Shown here: positions 61,397 to 64,000 of the stretch, in pieces
How the letters are laid out: the number at the start of each line of letters is the position of its first letter
Position numbering within the stretch: position 1 is the stretch's first letter
Assembly: GCF_001971725.1 (NCBI RefSeq)
Contig: NZ_CP019388.1
Coordinates: 930,001 to 994,000, forward strand
Direction: 5' to 3'
From: Winogradskyella sp. J14-2
GTDB lineage: Bacteria > Bacteroidota > Bacteroidia > Flavobacteriales > Flavobacteriaceae
DNA length: 64,000 nt
Notes under the pieces: model-generated
What the model was told of the DNA's origin: nothing
Databases searched by the model: none
Seen by the model: the letters and a program-made list of their open reading frames with translations, nothing else
Made by a program: the position numbers and the translations under genes

Positions 61397-63931
61397 TTAG
61401 TTTAAAATTAGCTTTTTAGTGATTTCTCCTTTGTTACTATTTAATTTTACAAAGTAAATGCCGTTGTTAAATGAAGATACATCAACCTTATACCCATTGT
61501 ATAAGTTGATATTTTTTCCATAAAACATAAGCTTTCCTTGGGTGTCGAAGATTCTTAAACTTACGTTTTCTGGTTTATTCCATTTAAGATTAACTTGGTC
61601 TTTAGCCGGATTTGGATATAATGTTAAGTCATTAAATTCAAAGTCTTGTATGCTTAATGACGCATCGTAAACATCTGATCTCCATAACCCTCTACCATAA
61701 GTTGCCGCATAGATTTTATTATCTACCGTATTTATTTCTAACTCATTTATTCTAACATTGGGTAGGCCATTGCTAAAATTAACCCATCTTGTGCGTGTAT
61801 TATCTGTGTAGAACACTCCATAGTTCATCCCAACATATAAGCCATCGTCTCCGTTATCTTGCCATGCCAAAGCTTGAGCGACAAAATTAGGGAGATTCAT
61901 GCGCATCGATGTCCACGTTAAACCACCATCTGTACTCAAATAAACTTTTTCGCTATCCGTAGTAGCAACTGCAACTTTATTTGGATCTAATGGATGTACA
62001 GCTATTTCATTAATAATAGCTGTACCGATACTTAAGGGAGCAACCGTCCAATTAACTCCACCATCTGTGGTGTATCTTAAAACTCCATTAATTGCACAAT
62101 ACATTACTTGGTTATTACTTGGCGCTACCTTAAAGTGGTCTATATCTGCGTTAAAGTTCGGTGAAATAGACACCCAAGTAACACCACTATCATCTGACTT
62201 GTATACTTCGTCAAAAGCTACGTATATTGTATTTTGAGTTATTGGATCTTGCTCAAAGGGCACAACCCAATTCCAGTTACTTTGGCCGCCTTTACCTTCA
62301 GGTTGTGTTAATCCTGTTACATTACTACCAAAAACATTATATTGGGTTCTGTAGAGTGATCCGAACTGGGTTGTTCCGTACATAATAGAGGCATCATTCT
62401 TATCTACAAATCCCTCCATTCCATCAGCACCTAACCAATCGGTCCAGAGGCCATCTTCTCTTAATGTTGATGTACCATTATCTTGAGATCCACCAGTAAC
62501 TATAACAGGATCTGTTTGGCTCACACCTATTTTATAGAATTGTCTTATTCCTAAACCTGGTGTTAAATCAGTGTAATAATTAGCATTTACATTGGTTGGG
62601 TCTTCTGCTCGGAAAATTCCGCCATCGGTACCAACAAATAACTTAGCGTCTGCACCTGTACCAGCAAAATGGAGTATGTCTACATCTGCATGGCAATATC
62701 CTATTCCTAAGCTATTTGCATTGCTTGGCACCCATTGAGAGGTTATGCTAAAACTGACTCCGCCATTTGTTGATCTCCAAGTATTGATACCTGCTATATG
62801 TACGTCATTGGCATCATTAGGGTTAACAGTAATATCCATATCTCTTGGTGCCTGACCAAGTGCATCGTTACCATTGGTATCGTAACCAAAAAAGTTTTGA
62901 GTTAAATTTCGTTTTAAAAAAGAGTTTCCGCTATTATTAGACACGTATAGTCCACCAAAAACTCCGCCATTAGCCTCAACAACATAGACAGTATTAGAGT
63001 TGGCTGCCGACACTCCAATCATTTTTGGTCCGCCCGAGAATTGATTAACACCAGTCCCTGTTATTTGCGTAAAACTATTTCCTCCATCGGTAGAAACATA
63101 AAACTCATTCCCAGAAGCATAAACTGTGTTAGAGTTTCCTGGTTTAAACTCAAAATCATAACCTGTGTTTGGTGGTATAAAGTATATTGAACTCCAAGTT
63201 ATTCCACCGTCTGTAGATTTATATAATCCGTTACCTTGCACGCTAGCATAGATTTTCGAAGCATTTGTTGGGTCTATCAATATTTTGTTTACGATACCAC
63301 CACCGAGATCGGCTAATAGTGACCATGTAGAACCGCCATTTGTCGATTTAAAAATTGTACCGCTTGTTGAGCCCCAAAAATAAGTATTACTATTTGTTGG
63401 TTCTATTGCTAAAGCATAGACATCAATATTAGATAAATTATCGGAAAGCACTGTCCAAGTTGCACCACCATCAGTACTTTTCCATACACCACCGGTTTCA
63501 CTACCTGCAATAATATGGTTTAAATTAGACTCTTCTATTGCCATAGACGTAATTCTGCCTACACCTGGATTCCATCCCGACGTAGCATCCCAGTAGGTTG
63601 GCCCCATTTCTTCCCAGGTACCTACGGTTGTTTTAGCAGCTATGCCTTCAGCATTGGTATTAGCATTGTAGTTTTTTAATTCTTGATAATAAAATTGAGG
63701 TGATTTTAATCTCCCTGTTTCATCCATGGCACGTTCTGCAAAATACTGCCATCTTTTAAAAATCTTAAAACCAGTGCCTCTTCCTCTCCCTACAGAATCG
63801 AAATGTTGTTCTGCAACTTCAGAGATATATTGCACAGTATGATTTCCCTCTTCAATAAGCTTGCGGTAATCTTGAGCTGATACATTGAAGATAAAAAATA
63901 CCAACGCAACGTTTAAAAATATCTTTTTCAT
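61397..63931 (-). CDS. Beta-propeller (BNR/sortilin-like) surface protein with T9SS sorting domain
   Basis: An 844-residue secreted protein. Signal peptide MKKIFLNVALVFFIFNVSAQ. It contains many BNR/Asp-box-type repeats of the pattern GGVWKSTDGGATWTVLSDNL, IFKSTNGGSTWSLLADLGG and LYKSTDGGITWSS, which form one or two beta-propellers as in sialidase-like and sortilin-like proteins. No catalytic sialidase residues are evident. The C-terminal T9SS domain begins near residue 770 (FNDLTLYPNPAKDQVNLKW) and ends EITKKLILN. Likely a cell-surface or released protein; function unknown. Single gene with a perfect promoter and terminator. Confidence 0.92.
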   Translation of the reverse strand: MKKIFLNVALVFFIFNVSAQDYRKLIEEGNHTVQYISEVAEQHFDSVGRGRGTGFKIFKRWQYFAERAMDETGRLKSPQFYYQELKNYNANTNAEGIAAKTTVGTWEEMGPTYWDATSGWNPGVGRITSMAIEESNLNHIIAGSETGGVWKSTDGGATWTVLSDNLSNIDVYALAIEPTNSNTYFWGSTSGTIFKSTNGGSTWSLLADLGGGIVNKILIDPTNASKIYASVQGNGLYKSTDGGITWSSIYFIPPNTGYDFEFKPGNSNTVYASGNEFYVSTDGGNSFTQITGTGVNQFSGGPKMIGVSAANSNTVYVVEANGGVFGGLYVSNNSGNSFLKRNLTQNFFGYDTNGNDALGQAPRDMDITVNPNDANDVHIAGINTWRSTNGGVSFSITSQWVPSNANSLGIGYCHADVDILHFAGTGADAKLFVGTDGGIFRAEDPTNVNANYYTDLTPGLGIRQFYKIGVSQTDPVIVTGGSQDNGTSTLREDGLWTDWLGADGMEGFVDKNDASIMYGTTQFGSLYRTQYNVFGSNVTGLTQPEGKGGQSNWNWVVPFEQDPITQNTIYVAFDEVYKSDDSGVTWVSISPNFNADIDHFKVAPSNNQVMYCAINGVLRYTTDGGVNWTVAPLSIGTAIINEIAVHPLDPNKVAVATTDSEKVYLSTDGGLTWTSMRMNLPNFVAQALAWQDNGDDGLYVGMNYGVFYTDNTRTRWVNFSNGLPNVRINELEINTVDNKIYAATYGRGLWRSDVYDASLSIQDFEFNDLTLYPNPAKDQVNLKWNKPENVSLRIFDTQGKLMFYGKNINLYNGYKVDVSSFNNGIYFVKLNSNKGEITKKLILN

Positions 63932-63961
63932 AAAAACTTGATTTTAAATAGCTATTTTTTT

Positions 63962-63995
63962 CAAATGTACTATTTTTCATAAATTTTTCAGCAAA
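63962..63995 (-). promoter_or_regulatory. Promoter of the 61397-63931 gene (TTTG-N22-TACATTTG)
   Basis: The minus strand reads TTTG (63995-63992), 22 bases, then TACATTTG (63969-63962), a full consensus match, 30 bp before the ATG at 63931. Confidence 0.65.
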
Positions 63996-64000
63996 GAAAT

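Overview
The window looks like a chromosomal segment of a member of the Flavobacteriaceae (phylum Bacteroidota). The reasons are: AT-rich DNA; several surface proteins ending in type IX secretion (T9SS) sorting domains with the YPNP motif; lipoproteins with short Bacteroidota-type lipoboxes; promoters of the TTG / TAnnTTTG type; the ribosomal trio L28-L33-DUF4295; and familiar flavobacterial neighbourhoods such as yidC-pyrG and guaA-LysM-OsmC. I see no rRNA, tRNA, CRISPR array, phage integrase or transposase.

Layout. 1-9 kb: housekeeping genes (yidC, pyrG, a DUF3820 gene, DUF922, OsmC, LysM/receptor-like protein, guaA), interrupted at 4.03-4.48 kb by a 100-bp tandem repeat that copies the 5' end of the DUF3820 gene. 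9-18.1 kb: a surface-protein operon read leftwards (small T9SS protein, phage-appendage-like protein, 1,890-residue leucine-rich T9SS protein, fibronectin-like lipoprotein). 18.2-20.9 kb: a beta-barrel gene divergent from a TPR-LuxR regulator. 20.9-28 kb: bshC (with a repeat-derived insertion in its coding sequence), then an M14 plus M16 peptidase pair. 28.2-34 kb: a VOC gene and a six-gene operon of acetyltransferases, a nitrilase-acetyltransferase fusion, an esterase and lipoproteins, flanked on both sides by nested inverted repeats. 34.1-40 kb: eight co-directional genes of unknown function, mostly lipoproteins and membrane proteins. 40.2-46.5 kb: lipoproteins, a BspA-type T9SS protein, a new 30-residue membrane peptide, and a TPR-LytS / LytTR two-component pair. 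47-64 kb: rimO, a serine hydrolase, an amidase, ftsY, the L28/L33/DUF4295 operon, a five-gene run ending in cinA, an E2 acyltransferase, recR with a glycosyltransferase, and a beta-propeller T9SS protein.

The most interesting non-coding signals are these. (1) A paired heptamer, TGTCCAC repeated with exactly 11-bp spacing, lies upstream of the surface operon, the beta-barrel gene and the TPR-LytS kinase; at the first two it sits the same 36 bp from a candidate -7 element. (2) An intergenic palindromic repeat family appears in simple, nested and coding-inserted forms, including inside bshC. (3) The ftsY promoter appears to use the loop of the preceding terminator as its -33 element. Everything is read by eye from the sequence. 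Family assignments rest on recognised motifs, not on database searches.
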